From Streptomyces sp. (GTDB lineage: Bacteria; Actinomycetota; Actinomycetes; Streptomycetales; Streptomycetaceae), in the NCBI RefSeq assembly GCF_031181705.1, contig NZ_JAPSKN010000004.1:1-64000 (forward strand): DNA of 64,000 nucleotides. The letters are read 5' to 3'. Below the pieces are notes generated by a model. That model had not been told where the DNA came from, searched no databases, and saw nothing but the letters and a program-made list of their open reading frames with translations. Of the stretch, positions 30,256 to 39,463 are shown piece after piece. Each line of letters begins with the position of its first letter. The first letter of the stretch is position 1. The position numbers and the translations under genes were made by a program.

Positions 30256-30275
30256 GCTGAGCCGAACGGCTCAGC
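30256..30275 (-). terminator. Hairpin after cydCD
   Basis: GCTGAGCC (30256-30263) and GGCTCAGC (30268-30275) form a perfect 8-bp stem with a 4-nt loop, 22 nt past the cydCD stop and before the M23 peptidase start. Confidence 0.6.
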
Positions 30276-30296
30276 ACGGCACCCCGGCCGGCCCGC

Positions 30297-33200
30297 TTAG
30301 GGCACGACGACGAGCGACTCCGACGCCGCCTCGCGCTCGGCCATCTCCCGCAACGGCCCGTCCACCGCCACCAGCTCCGCATACCGCCCGCGCTGCACTA
30401 CCCGTCCCCGGTCCAGCACGATCACCTCGTCCACCGCCTCAAGACCCGCCAGCCGGTGGGTGATGAGCAGCGTCGTGCGGCCCTCGGTGGCGGCCAGCAG
30501 GTCGGCGGTGAGCGCGTCGGCCGTCGGCAGGTCCAGGTGCTCGGCCGGTTCGTCGAGCACCAGGACGGGGAAGTCGGCGAGCAGCGCCCGGGCCAGAGCC
30601 AGTCGCTGCCGCTGCCCTCCGGACAGCCGCGCCCCGTGCTCGCCGACGAGGGTGTCGAGCCCTTCGGGCAGGCTGTCGGCCCAGTCCAGCAGCCGGGCAC
30701 GGCCGAGCGCGGCACGCAGGTCGTCCTCGCCCGCGTCCTTCCGGGCCAGCAGCAGGTTCTCGCGCAGCGAGCTGTCGAAGAGGTGCGCGTCCTGTGCGCA
30801 CAGCCCGACGAGCGCGCGGACGTCGTCACCGTGCAGCGCGTACGCGTCCACGCCCGCGAGCGTGTACGCGCCCGTGTGCGCGTCGAGGAACCGCAGCAGC
30901 ACCTGGGCCAGCGTCGTCTTGCCGGAGCCGGAGGGGCCGACCACGGCGATCCGGCGGCCCTCGCCGAGGGTCAGGTCCAGCCCGGTGAGCGCGTCCCGGC
31001 CCTGCCCCGCGTGCCGCGCGGCCAGCCCCTTGACGACCACCGGGAAGGGCGACGCGGGCGCCTGCCGGGGCCGCTCCGGCTCGACCACCGGCTCCGGCGC
31101 GTCCAGCACCTCGAAGACCCGCTCGGCACTGCGGCGCACCCGCTGCCGGTACTGCACGGCGAGCGGCAGCCCCAGCACGGCCTCGAACGCGGCGAGCGGG
31201 GTCAGCACGACGACGGCCATGGCGACACCGTCCAGCCGCCCGGCGGCGACGGCCTGCGCCCCCGCCAGTGCCGCGGCCGTGACGGTCAGGCCGGAGATCA
31301 GCGCGGTCAGCCCGTCGCCCAGTGCCGTGGCCTTGGCCGCGCGCGAGGCGATCCGGGTGAGTGCCCCGTCCGCCTCACGGGCCTCGGCGGTCCGCGCGGG
31401 CAGGGCACCGGCGACGGTCAGCTCAGCGGTGCCGGTGAGCAGATCGGCCACCCGTGTCGCCAGCACCCCGCGGGCCGGTGCCAGCCGGTGTTCGGCCCGC
31501 CGGGCCACGGCACCGGTGAGCAGCGGCACGCCCACGCCCGCGGCCAGCAGCCCGGCCGCGAGCAGGGCCCCGGCCTCGGGCAGCAGCCACGCCGTGAAGC
31601 CGACGGACGCGGCCGAGACGACCACGGCCGCCCCGGCCGGGAGCAGCCACCGCAGCCAGTAGTCCTGCAGCGCGTCCACGTCCGCCACGAGCCGCGAGAG
31701 CAGATCACCCCGGCGGGTCCGGCGCAGCCCGGCGGGCGCGAGCCGCTCCAGCCTGCGGAACACCGCGACCCTGGTGTCCGCCAGCATCCGCAGCACGGCG
31801 TCGTGCGACACCAGCCGCTCGGCGTACCGGAACACGGCCCGCCCGATGCCGAAGGCCCGCGTCGCCGTCACGGCCACCATCAGGTACAGCACGGGCGGCT
31901 GCTGGGAGGCGCGGGAGATCAGCCACCCGGAGGTGGCCATCAGCCCCACGGCACTGCCGAGCGCGAGACTCCCCAGCAGCAGAGCGAGCCCGAGCCGCCC
32001 GCGCCGGGCACCGGACAGGGCCCGGACACGCGCGAGGACACCGCCGGAGGCAGGCAGGCCGACCGGCTCGGCCACGGCAGCGGGCACCGTCGGGCCGGTT
32101 CCGGCCGACCGCGCTCCACGGATCGCGGCAGGCGCGGTGGGCGCCCCGGATGCCTCCGGTTCCGCCAGCCGCACCACCCGGTCCGCCACCTGAAGCAGCG
32201 CCGGCCGGTGCACCACCAGCAGCACCGTCCGCCCGGCCGCCAGCCGCCGCACCGCCGCCACGACCTCCGCCTCCGTGGCACCGTCCAGCGCCGCCGTCGG
32301 CTCGTCGAGCAGCAGCACGGGCCGGTCGGCGAGGAACGCCCGGGCCAGCGCCAGCCGCTGCCGCTGCCCGGCGGACAGGCCCGCCCCGTCCTCGCCGAGC
32401 ACGGTGGCGGCGCCCTCGGGCAGCGCGTCCACGAACTCCAGCGCCCCGGCGTCCCGCAGCGCCCGCCGCACCGCCTCGTCGTCCGCGTCGGGCCGCGCCA
32501 GCCGTACGTTCTCGGTGATGGTCCCGGCGTACAGGTGCGGCCGCTGCGGGACCCAGGCGATCCGGGACCGCCACTGGTCCAGGTCCGCGTCGGTGAGATC
32601 GACTCCCCCGGCCAGGACCCGCCCCTCGGCCGGGGTGACGAATCCGAGCAGGGCGGCGAGCAGCGTCGACTTGCCGGCACCGCTCGGGCCGACCAGCGCG
32701 ACCGTCTCCCCGGGCTCGACCCGGAACGTCACCTCACGGACGGCGTCACCCGACCGGCCCGGGTACCGGACGGTCACGCCCTCGAAGGCCAGCGTGCCCT
32801 CGGGCACGGCCCGGGAGCCGGACACCGGCAGGGGTGTCTCCAGGACCTCGAAGATCTCCTCGGCCGCGGCGAGCCCCTCCGCTGCCGCGTGGTACTGCGC
32901 CCCGACCTGCCGCAACGGCAGATACGCCTCCGGCGCCAGGATCAGGATCACCAAGCCGATGTAGAGGTCCATCTCCCCGTGCACCAGCCGCATGCCGATC
33001 GTCACGGCGACCAGCGCCACCGAGATCGTCGCGAGCAGTTCCAGTGCGAAGGAGGAGATGAAGGCGATCCGCAGCGTCCGCATGGTCGCCCGCCGGTACT
33101 CGGCGGTGATCCGCCGGATGGACTCGGCCTGGGCCTTGGCCCGCCCGAAGACCTTCAGCGTCGGCAGCCCGGCGACGACGTCCAGGAAGTGCCCGGACAG

Positions 33201-33794
33201 CCGCGACAGCAACCGCCACTGACGGTCCATCCGGGACTGGGTGGCCCAGCCGATCAGCACCATGAAGACCGGGATGAGCGGCAGGGTGCCCACGATGATG
33301 GCCGCCGAGACCCAGTCCTCGGTGACGATCCGCGCCAGCACCGCCACCGGCACGACCACCGCGAGCCCCAGCTGGGGCAGGTACCGCGAGAAGTAGTCGT
33401 CGAGCGCGTCGACGCCCCGGGTGGCCAGGGCGACCAGCGATCCGGTCCGCTGCCCGCTCAGCCAGCCCGGCCCCAGCCGGGTGGCACGCTCCAGCAGCCG
33501 CCCCCGCAGCTCCGACTTGACCGCCGCGCTCGCCCGGTGCGCGGCGAGCTCGGTGAGCCAGCCGACCAGCGCCCGCCCGGCCGCGACGGCGACCAGGAGG
33601 AGCAGGGGAGTGCCGAGTTCGGACACCGTCCTGCCGTGCTGGAAGGCACCGACCACCACCTCGGCGATGAGCATCGCCTGCGCGATGACCAGCCCGGCCC
33701 CGAGCGCTCCCAGGGCGACGACCGCCACCAGGAAACCCCGGGTGGCACGGGCGTAGCGGAGCAGACGCGGATCGATTGGTTTCACGTGAAACAC
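30297..33794 (-). CDS. cydCD: Fused CydD-CydC thiol ABC exporter
   Basis: 1165 residues with two ABC half-transporters in one chain, the actinobacterial form. CydD half (~1-560): six TMs then Walker A GPSGAGKST and signature LSAGQRQR; CydC half (~590-1165): six TMs, GPSGSGKTT, LSGGQRQRLALARAL and LDEPAEHLD. It exports glutathione/cysteine-type thiols needed for bd oxidase assembly. The start GTG-TTT-CAC-GTG-AAA lies within a perfect parS site. The gene begins 3 bp after the cydB stop. Confidence 0.95.
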   Translation of the reverse strand: MFHVKPIDPRLLRYARATRGFLVAVVALGALGAGLVIAQAMLIAEVVVGAFQHGRTVSELGTPLLLLVAVAAGRALVGWLTELAAHRASAAVKSELRGRLLERATRLGPGWLSGQRTGSLVALATRGVDALDDYFSRYLPQLGLAVVVPVAVLARIVTEDWVSAAIIVGTLPLIPVFMVLIGWATQSRMDRQWRLLSRLSGHFLDVVAGLPTLKVFGRAKAQAESIRRITAEYRRATMRTLRIAFISSFALELLATISVALVAVTIGMRLVHGEMDLYIGLVILILAPEAYLPLRQVGAQYHAAAEGLAAAEEIFEVLETPLPVSGSRAVPEGTLAFEGVTVRYPGRSGDAVREVTFRVEPGETVALVGPSGAGKSTLLAALLGFVTPAEGRVLAGGVDLTDADLDQWRSRIAWVPQRPHLYAGTITENVRLARPDADDEAVRRALRDAGALEFVDALPEGAATVLGEDGAGLSAGQRQRLALARAFLADRPVLLLDEPTAALDGATEAEVVAAVRRLAAGRTVLLVVHRPALLQVADRVVRLAEPEASGAPTAPAAIRGARSAGTGPTVPAAVAEPVGLPASGGVLARVRALSGARRGRLGLALLLGSLALGSAVGLMATSGWLISRASQQPPVLYLMVAVTATRAFGIGRAVFRYAERLVSHDAVLRMLADTRVAVFRRLERLAPAGLRRTRRGDLLSRLVADVDALQDYWLRWLLPAGAAVVVSAASVGFTAWLLPEAGALLAAGLLAAGVGVPLLTGAVARRAEHRLAPARGVLATRVADLLTGTAELTVAGALPARTAEAREADGALTRIASRAAKATALGDGLTALISGLTVTAAALAGAQAVAAGRLDGVAMAVVVLTPLAAFEAVLGLPLAVQYRQRVRRSAERVFEVLDAPEPVVEPERPRQAPASPFPVVVKGLAARHAGQGRDALTGLDLTLGEGRRIAVVGPSGSGKTTLAQVLLRFLDAHTGAYTLAGVDAYALHGDDVRALVGLCAQDAHLFDSSLRENLLLARKDAGEDDLRAALGRARLLDWADSLPEGLDTLVGEHGARLSGGQRQRLALARALLADFPVLVLDEPAEHLDLPTADALTADLLAATEGRTTLLITHRLAGLEAVDEVIVLDRGRVVQRGRYAELVAVDGPLREMAEREAASESLVVVP
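33779..33792. promoter_or_regulatory. parS site (perfect) encoding the N-terminus of CydCD
   Basis: GTTTCACGTGAAAC overlaps the first codons of cydCD (MFHVKP on the minus strand) in the cydB-cydCD junction. ParB bound here would sit on the start codon. Confidence 0.93.
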
Positions 33795-33797
33795 ACC

Positions 33798-34802
33798 TCA
33801 GTGCGCGGGATCGGCGATGTGCTGCGTACCGATCCGCTTGCGGAAGACCCAGTACGTCCAGCCCTGGTAGACCATCACGAGCGGCGTGGCGACCGCCGCG
33901 CACCACGTCATGATCTTCAGCGTGTACGGGCTGGACGAGGCGTTGGTGACCGTCAGGCTCCAGTCCGGGTTCAGCGTCGACGGCATGACGTTCGGGAACA
34001 GCGTCAGGAACAGCACCGCCACCGTGGCCACGATGGTGAGGCCGGACAGGGTGAAAGCCCAGCCCTCGCGCCCGGCCCGGGCCGCGACCAGCGCCATGAC
34101 CAGCGACGCGACGGCCACGACCACGGCGACGAGCGATGCCCCGTCACCCCGGTCGGACTGCGTCCACAGCAGGAAGACGAGAGCCAGCAGGGCGGTCACC
34201 GCTCCGACGCGCAGCGCCAGCTTCCGCGCCCGCTCCCGGATGTCGCCGACGGTCTTGAGCCCGACGAACACCGTCCCGTGGAAGGTGAACAGCGCCAGCG
34301 TCACCAGGCCGCCCAGCAGCGCGTACGGATTGAGCAGGTCCAGCACGCCACCGGCGTAGTTGAAGTCCTGGTCGATCTTCACGCCGCGCACGATGTTGCC
34401 GAAGGCCACGCCCCACAGGAACGCGGGCAGCAGCGAGGTCCAGAAGATCGCCGTCTCCCAGTTGCGCTGCCAGTTCTCCTCGGGTCGCTTGACGCGGTAC
34501 TCGAAGGCCACGCCCCGGACGATGAGGCAGACCAGGATGAGCAGCAGGGGCAGGTAGAAGCCGGAGAAGAGCGTGGCGTACCACTCGGGGAAGGCGGCGA
34601 AGGTCGCGCCGCCCGCCGTGAGCAGCCACACCTCGTTGCCGTCCCAGACGGGCCCGATCGTGTTGATCAGCACCCGCTTCTCGGGCCGGTCGCGGGCGAG
34701 CAGCCTGGTGAGTACTCCGACGCCGAAGTCGAAGCCCTCCAGGAAGAAGTAGCCGGTCCACAGGACGGCGATCAGAACGAACCAGACGTCGTGCAGTTCC
34801 AT
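33798..34802 (-). CDS. cydB: Cytochrome bd ubiquinol/menaquinol oxidase subunit II
   Basis: 334 residues, nine TM segments. Opens with MELHDVWFVLIAVLWTGYFFLEGFDFGVG, the family signature, and holds the conserved WDGNEVWLL loop. Partner of CydA; sits between cydA and cydCD, separated from them by 20 bp and 3 bp. Confidence 0.96.
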   Translation of the reverse strand: MELHDVWFVLIAVLWTGYFFLEGFDFGVGVLTRLLARDRPEKRVLINTIGPVWDGNEVWLLTAGGATFAAFPEWYATLFSGFYLPLLLILVCLIVRGVAFEYRVKRPEENWQRNWETAIFWTSLLPAFLWGVAFGNIVRGVKIDQDFNYAGGVLDLLNPYALLGGLVTLALFTFHGTVFVGLKTVGDIRERARKLALRVGAVTALLALVFLLWTQSDRGDGASLVAVVVAVASLVMALVAARAGREGWAFTLSGLTIVATVAVLFLTLFPNVMPSTLNPDWSLTVTNASSSPYTLKIMTWCAAVATPLVMVYQGWTYWVFRKRIGTQHIADPAH

Positions 34803-34822
34803 GACGGTGCAGCTCCCTCGGC

Positions 34823-36328
34823 CTAGTAGGAGAAGGCCATCGGCTTGTCGGCGTCACGGAGTTCGCCGCCGATCTTCGTGGGCGGGTTGAGGTCGGCCTC
34901 GGTGAGCTCGGGCGGGCCCGCCTTGACGTACTTGACCAGCAGCTTGACCTCGATGACGGCGAGGATCGCGTACAGCACGGTGAAGACGATCATCGAGGTG
35001 AGGACCTCGGCCTGGGAGACACCGGGGGAGACCGCGTCCCGCGTCTGGAACAGTCCGTAGACGACCCACGGCTGGCGGCCCATCTCGGTGAAGATCCAGC
35101 CCCAGGAGTTGGCGATCAGCGGGAAGGCCATCGTCCAGACCGCCACCAGCCAGTACAGGCGGGTCAGCCGCGGCCGCAGCGGCGTGCGGAGCAGCACCAG
35201 ATGCGGCACCTCGTCGTCCCCGGTCCGGAACGCCGCCGGCAGCAGGAACTTCTTCCGGGTGAGCCACAGTCCCAGCAGGCCGATCGAGAACGACGCCATG
35301 CCGAAGCCGATCATCCAGCGGAAGCCCCAGTAGGCGACGGGGACGATGGGCTTGTAGTCGCCGGGGCCGAACTTCTCCTGGAGCGCCTTGTTGGTGTCGT
35401 TGATGCCCGGCACGTACGACTCGAAGTCGCTGTGGGCCAGGAAGGAGAGCAAGCCGGGTATCTCCAGGGCGACCTTGTTGTGGCCCTTGTCGACGTCGCC
35501 GTACGCGAACACCGAGAAGGGTGCCGGCTTCTCGCCGTTCCACAGCGCCTCGGCAGCGGCCATCTTCATCGGCTGCTGCTCGTACATGACCTTGCCCAGG
35601 GTGTCCCCGCTGACCGCGGTGAGCAGACCGCCGACGGCGACGGTGACCAGCCCGAGCCGGAGCGAGGTCCGCATCACCGGGATGTGCTTCTTGCGCAGCA
35701 GGTGGAAGGCGGCGATCCCCACCATGAAGGCGCCGCCGGTCAGGAACGCCGCGGAGAAGCTGTGGAAGACCTGGTTGAGCGTGGTGTTCTGGGTCAGCAC
35801 CAGCCAGAAGTCGGTGAGCTCGGCCCGGCCCTTCTCGCCGTTGATCCGGTAGCCGACCGGGTGCTGCATCCAGGAGTTCGCGGCGAGGATGAAGTACGCC
35901 GACAGCAGCGTGCCGATCGAGACCATCCAGATGCAGGCCAGGTGGATCTTCTTGGGCAGCTTGTCCCAGCCGAAGATCCACAGGCCGATGAAGGTGGACT
36001 CGAAGAAGAAGGCGATCAGGGCTTCGAAGGCGAGCGGCGCACCGAAGACGTCACCGACGAACCGCGAGTAGTCCGACCAGTTCATTCCGAACTGGAACTC
36101 CTGCACGATGCCGGTGACCACACCCATGGCGATGTTGATCAGGAAGAGCTTGCCCCAGAACTTGGTCGCCCGGAGGTACTTCTCCTTCTCCGTCCGCACC
36201 CAGGCGGTCTGCAACCCGGCCGTGAGCGCGGCCAGCGAGATCGTCAGGGGGACGAACAGGAAGTGATAGACGGTGGTGATGCCGAACTGCCATCGCGCCA
36301 GGGTCTCCGGCGCCAAAGCCAGGTCCAC
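34823..36328 (-). CDS. cydA: Cytochrome bd oxidase subunit I
   Basis: 501 residues, nine TM segments. RWQFGITTVYHFLFVPLTI gives the b595 axial His near 18; FQFGMNWSDYSRFVGDVFG, the Q-loop with GINDTNKALQEKFGPGDY, and PWVVYGLFQTRDAVSPGVS near 420 are typical. Short Q-loop form. High-affinity quinol oxidase used when oxygen is low. First gene of cydA-cydB-cydCD behind a Rex operator. Confidence 0.96.
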   Translation of the reverse strand: MDLALAPETLARWQFGITTVYHFLFVPLTISLAALTAGLQTAWVRTEKEKYLRATKFWGKLFLINIAMGVVTGIVQEFQFGMNWSDYSRFVGDVFGAPLAFEALIAFFFESTFIGLWIFGWDKLPKKIHLACIWMVSIGTLLSAYFILAANSWMQHPVGYRINGEKGRAELTDFWLVLTQNTTLNQVFHSFSAAFLTGGAFMVGIAAFHLLRKKHIPVMRTSLRLGLVTVAVGGLLTAVSGDTLGKVMYEQQPMKMAAAEALWNGEKPAPFSVFAYGDVDKGHNKVALEIPGLLSFLAHSDFESYVPGINDTNKALQEKFGPGDYKPIVPVAYWGFRWMIGFGMASFSIGLLGLWLTRKKFLLPAAFRTGDDEVPHLVLLRTPLRPRLTRLYWLVAVWTMAFPLIANSWGWIFTEMGRQPWVVYGLFQTRDAVSPGVSQAEVLTSMIVFTVLYAILAVIEVKLLVKYVKAGPPELTEADLNPPTKIGGELRDADKPMAFSY

Positions 36329-36349
36329 GTCGCCGCTCCTTACCTACGC

Positions 36350-36367
36350 TTGTGAAAGCGTTCACAT
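36350..36367. promoter_or_regulatory. Rex operator (ROP) upstream of cydA
   Basis: TTGTGAAAGCGTTCACAT matches the Streptomyces Rex site TTGTGAA-N4-TTCACAA at 13 of 14 defined positions, 22 bp before the cydA ATG. Rex releases DNA when NADH/NAD rises, inducing cyd in low oxygen, as established in S. coelicolor. A further half-site TTCACAA follows at 36367. Confidence 0.92.
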
Positions 36368-36459
36368 TCACAAGCCATTATGCAGCACGCACTTTCGACG
36401 GGCGGACGGGGGCCTGTGTGATGCTCGTCAACCCTGACGTCCAGGGCGCGAGGGTGCCG

Positions 36460-36473
36460 GTTTCACGTGAAAC
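36460..36473. promoter_or_regulatory. parS site (perfect)
   Basis: GTTTCACGTGAAAC in the 218-bp gap between cydA and hisC, about 90 bp from the Rex operator. Confidence 0.93.
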
Positions 36474-36492
36474 AAGAGGCCGGGCATGCAGC

Positions 36493-36522
36493 GAGCCGGC
36501 CGGCGCCACGCGCCGACCGGCT
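36493..36522 (-). terminator. Hairpin after hisC
   Basis: An imperfect stem of GAGCCGG...CCGGCTC with an inner GGCGC/GCGCC step spans 36493-36522, about 25 nt downstream of the hisC stop. Confidence 0.5.
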
Positions 36523-36546
36523 CCGCCTCCCTCTCCTGCTCAGCCG

Positions 36547-37626
36547 CTAGAGCTCCTTGTGGAACCCTTCCGCCACCTTCAGGAAGATGTCGTTCGCCTC
36601 GGCCTCCCCGACCGTCACCCGCACACCCTCGCCCGGGAACGGCCGGATCACCACACCGGCCTGCTCGCACGCCTCCGCGAAGGCCACCGTGCGCTCCCCC
36701 AGCCGCAGCCAGACGAAGTTGGCCTGGGTCTCCGGCACCGTCCAGCCCTGGGCGCGCAGCCCGTCGACCACGCGCGTGCGCTCGCACACCAGCGAGCCGA
36801 CCCGCCCCAGCAGCTCGTCCTCGGCCCGCAGCGAGGCGATCGCCGCCTCCTGCGCGAGCTGCGTCACGCCGAACGGCACGGCCGTCTTGCGCAGCGCCGC
36901 CGCCACCGGATCGTGGGCGATGGCGAAGCCGACCCGCAGCCCGGCCAGGCCGTACGCCTTGGAGAAGGTCCGCAGGACGCAGACGTTGGGCCGGTTCCGG
37001 TACAGCTCGACACCGTCCGGCACCTCGGGGTCGCGGATGAACTCGCGGTAGGCCTCGTCGAGCACCACCAGCACGTCACCGGGGACCCGGTCCAGGAACC
37101 GCTCCAGCTCCGCCCGCCGCACGACCGTGCCGGTCGGGTTGTTCGGGTTGCAGACGAAGATCAGCCGGGTCCGGTCGGTGATCGCGTCGGCCATCGCGTC
37201 CAGGTCGTGCACGTCACCGTCGGTCAGCGGCACCTGCACCGAGGTCGCGCCGCTGATCTGCGTGATGATCGGGTACGCCTCGAAGGACCGCCAGGCGTAG
37301 ATCACCTCGTCGCCGGGGCCGGAGGTGGCCTGGATGAGCTGCTGGGCGACGCCGACCGACCCGGTGCCGGTGGCCAGGTGGGACAGCGGCACACCGAACC
37401 GCTCGGACAGCTCGTTCATCAGCCCGGTACAAGCCATGTCCGGGTAGCGGTTGAAGGAACAGGCCGCCGCCGTCACGGTCTCCATCACACCGGGCAGCGG
37501 CGGGTAGGGGTTCTCGTTGGAGGACAGCTTGTAGGCCACCGGCCCGCCGGCCGCGGCCGGCTTGCCCGGCTTGTAGGTGGGGATTCCCTCCAGCTCGGCG
37601 CGCAGCTTCGGGCTCGTCTCGCTCAC
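36547..37626 (-). CDS. hisC: Histidinol-phosphate / aromatic aminotransferase
   Basis: 359 residues from GTG 37626, which has AGGAGG 6 nt upstream; the frame is open further but lacks this signal. Fold type I PLP enzyme: [23 protein letters not shown], and the lysine in [15 protein letters not shown]. It is outside any his operon, so it may be the second HisC or a Pat-type aromatic transaminase; sequence alone does not tell. A perfect inverted repeat (37681-37697) lies in its promoter region. Confidence 0.9.
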   Translation of the reverse strand: MSETSPKLRAELEGIPTYKPGKPAAAGGPVAYKLSSNENPYPPLPGVMETVTAAACSFNRYPDMACTGLMNELSERFGVPLSHLATGTGSVGVAQQLIQATSGPGDEVIYAWRSFEAYPIITQISGATSVQVPLTDGDVHDLDAMADAITDRTRLIFVCNPNNPTGTVVRRAELERFLDRVPGDVLVVLDEAYREFIRDPEVPDGVELYRNRPNVCVLRTFSKAYGLAGLRVGFAIAHDPVAAALRKTAVPFGVTQLAQEAAIASLRAEDELLGRVGSLVCERTRVVDGLRAQGWTVPETQANFVWLRLGERTVAFAEACEQAGVVIRPFPGEGVRVTVGEAEANDIFLKVAEGFHKEL

Positions 37627-38057
37627 CGCAGTCCTCCTCGCGAAGACCGGCGGCCCCTGACCGCCGCCGACATCCAATACTCCTCACCTTATGAGGATTC
37701 GGCGCCGCTGCGTATAGCCACGACGAACCGGCGGATGCCGACCTCCCGTGTCCCACCGGCATCACGGGCATCACCGTACGAAGGCGTACGAATGTGGGGG
37801 CGCGCCGCACATATATCTACGCGCCGGTGATGCACGCCGTGGCGCGCATCCCCCGTGCAGGTGAGTTGAGACCTCTTCGCAACCTCGGTGCCTTGGCAGG
37901 CCCGTGCGGGGCGACACGTCACGTCCTGGCATGAGAGCGCTCAACTCCCTTGCTTTCCACGGTAATTGATCCTTAATGATCATGCAGAAACGTGCCTGTC
38001 AACGCGTGCATATGCGTCCGCACTACCCCACCGCATGAGCCCTACTATCGGCTCGCC
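37627..38057. other. 431-bp divergent regulatory region, hisC / LacI regulator
   Basis: It carries inverted repeats TCCTCA-n5-TGAGGA (37681-37697, hisC side), TGAGAGCGCTCA (37932-37943, with the GAGCGCTC core of LacI/CebR-type operators), and TGATC-n6-GATCA (37967-37982) close to the regulator start. TACTAT at 38043-38048 is a possible -10 for the regulator. No coding sequence is supported. Confidence 0.5.
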
Positions 38058-39170
38058 ATGACAGCAGCAGGGAAGCACCAGGTGAGCCGCGCGGAAACCT
38101 CACGGCGAGGCAGCCGGCCGGGTCGGGCGGGTATCAGAGACGTGGCCGCCGCCGCCGGAGTCTCCATCACGACCGTCTCCGACGCCCTCAACGGCAAGGG
38201 CCGGCTCCCGGACGCCACCCGGCGCCACGTCCGCGAGGTCGCCGACCGGCTGGGCTACCGGCCCTCGGCCGCCGCCCGGACCCTCCGTACCGGCAAGTCG
38301 GGCCTCATCGGCCTGACCGTGACCACATACGGGGATGAACCTTTCACCTTCACCGAGTTCGCGTACTTCGCCGAGATGGCGCGCGCCGCCACCTCCGCCG
38401 CGCTCGCCCGCGGGTACGCCCTCGTCATCCTGCCCGCGACCTCCCGCCACGACGTGTGGTCGAACGTCGCCCTGGACGGCACGGTCGTCATCGACCCCTC
38501 CGACCAGGATCCGGTCGTCAGCGAGCTCGTCCGGCAGGGCCTCCCGGTCGTCTCCGACGGCCGCCCGGCCGGCGCGCTGCCGGTCACGGCCTGGGTGGAC
38601 AACGACCACGAGGCCGCCGTCCTCGGCATCCTCGACCACCTGGCCGCCGCCGGCGCCCGCCGCATCGGCCTGCTGACCGGCACGACCACGGACACGTACA
38701 CCCACCTGTCGACCACGGCGTACCTGCGCTGGTGCGAGCGCGTCGGCCAGGATCCGGTGTACGAGGCCTACCCGGCGCACGATCCGTGCGCGGGCGCCGT
38801 CGCCGCCGACCGGCTGCTCGCCCGGCCGGACCGCCCCGACGCGGTCTACGGACTGTTCGACCCGAACGGCACCGACCTGCTCGCCGCCGCCCGCCGTTAC
38901 GGCCTGCGCGTCCCCGACGACCTGCTGCTGGTCTGCTGCAGCGAGTCCACCGTCTACGCCAGCACCGAGCCGCCGATCACCACGCTCTCCCTGAAGCCGC
39001 GCCGCATCGGCACGGCGGTGGTGCAGCTGCTGATCGACGCCATCGAGGGTGTGGAATCCGACCATCCGGTGGAGCAGGTGATACCGACGGAGCTGATCGT
39101 GCGCACGTCGTCCCAGCGGCGCCCGCCGCGCACGACGGTCAGCCCGCCGCGTTCCCCCGAGGACACCTAG
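38058..39170 (+). CDS. LacI-family transcriptional regulator
   Basis: 370 residues. HTH at about 24-45 (IRDVAAAAGVSITTVSDALNGKGRLP), hinge ~60-70 and a periplasmic-binding-protein-like effector domain (GLIGLTV... to IVRTSS). The ligand is probably a sugar but no sugar genes are adjacent. Likely autoregulated through the GAGCGCTC-core repeat upstream. Confidence 0.88.
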   Translation: MTAAGKHQVSRAETSRRGSRPGRAGIRDVAAAAGVSITTVSDALNGKGRLPDATRRHVREVADRLGYRPSAAARTLRTGKSGLIGLTVTTYGDEPFTFTEFAYFAEMARAATSAALARGYALVILPATSRHDVWSNVALDGTVVIDPSDQDPVVSELVRQGLPVVSDGRPAGALPVTAWVDNDHEAAVLGILDHLAAAGARRIGLLTGTTTDTYTHLSTTAYLRWCERVGQDPVYEAYPAHDPCAGAVAADRLLARPDRPDAVYGLFDPNGTDLLAAARRYGLRVPDDLLLVCCSESTVYASTEPPITTLSLKPRRIGTAVVQLLIDAIEGVESDHPVEQVIPTELIVRTSSQRRPPRTTVSPPRSPEDT

Positions 39171-39463
39171 GCCCGCAGCCGGGCCGGGAAAAGGGCGCCC
39201 TCCTGGGGAGAAACAGGGCCGGTCCCCCGGAGAGACGGCACCGTTCTCGCGAAGAGAAGAAGAGCGAGGACGGTCACACGGTGGTCGAAGCCCGGCCCAA
39301 TCGGGGCGAAAGCCGCGGTGAACTGGAGCCTTGCTCTGATTCACCACCCCTGGGTCATCACATGGCGCGATCCGCATTCCTATGATGGGCCCACGACACC
39401 GGCGGGCCGCTACGACCAGGCAGTCCGATGCGGTGCAGATGCGGCGCGATGGTGGAGGGGTCG

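Noticed and set aside
30456-34826. A 1456-codon plus-strand frame opposite cydCD and cydB
   Set aside because: Shadow of the cyd genes; composition is low-complexity (Gln/Gly/Arg/Pro/His) and matches no family.
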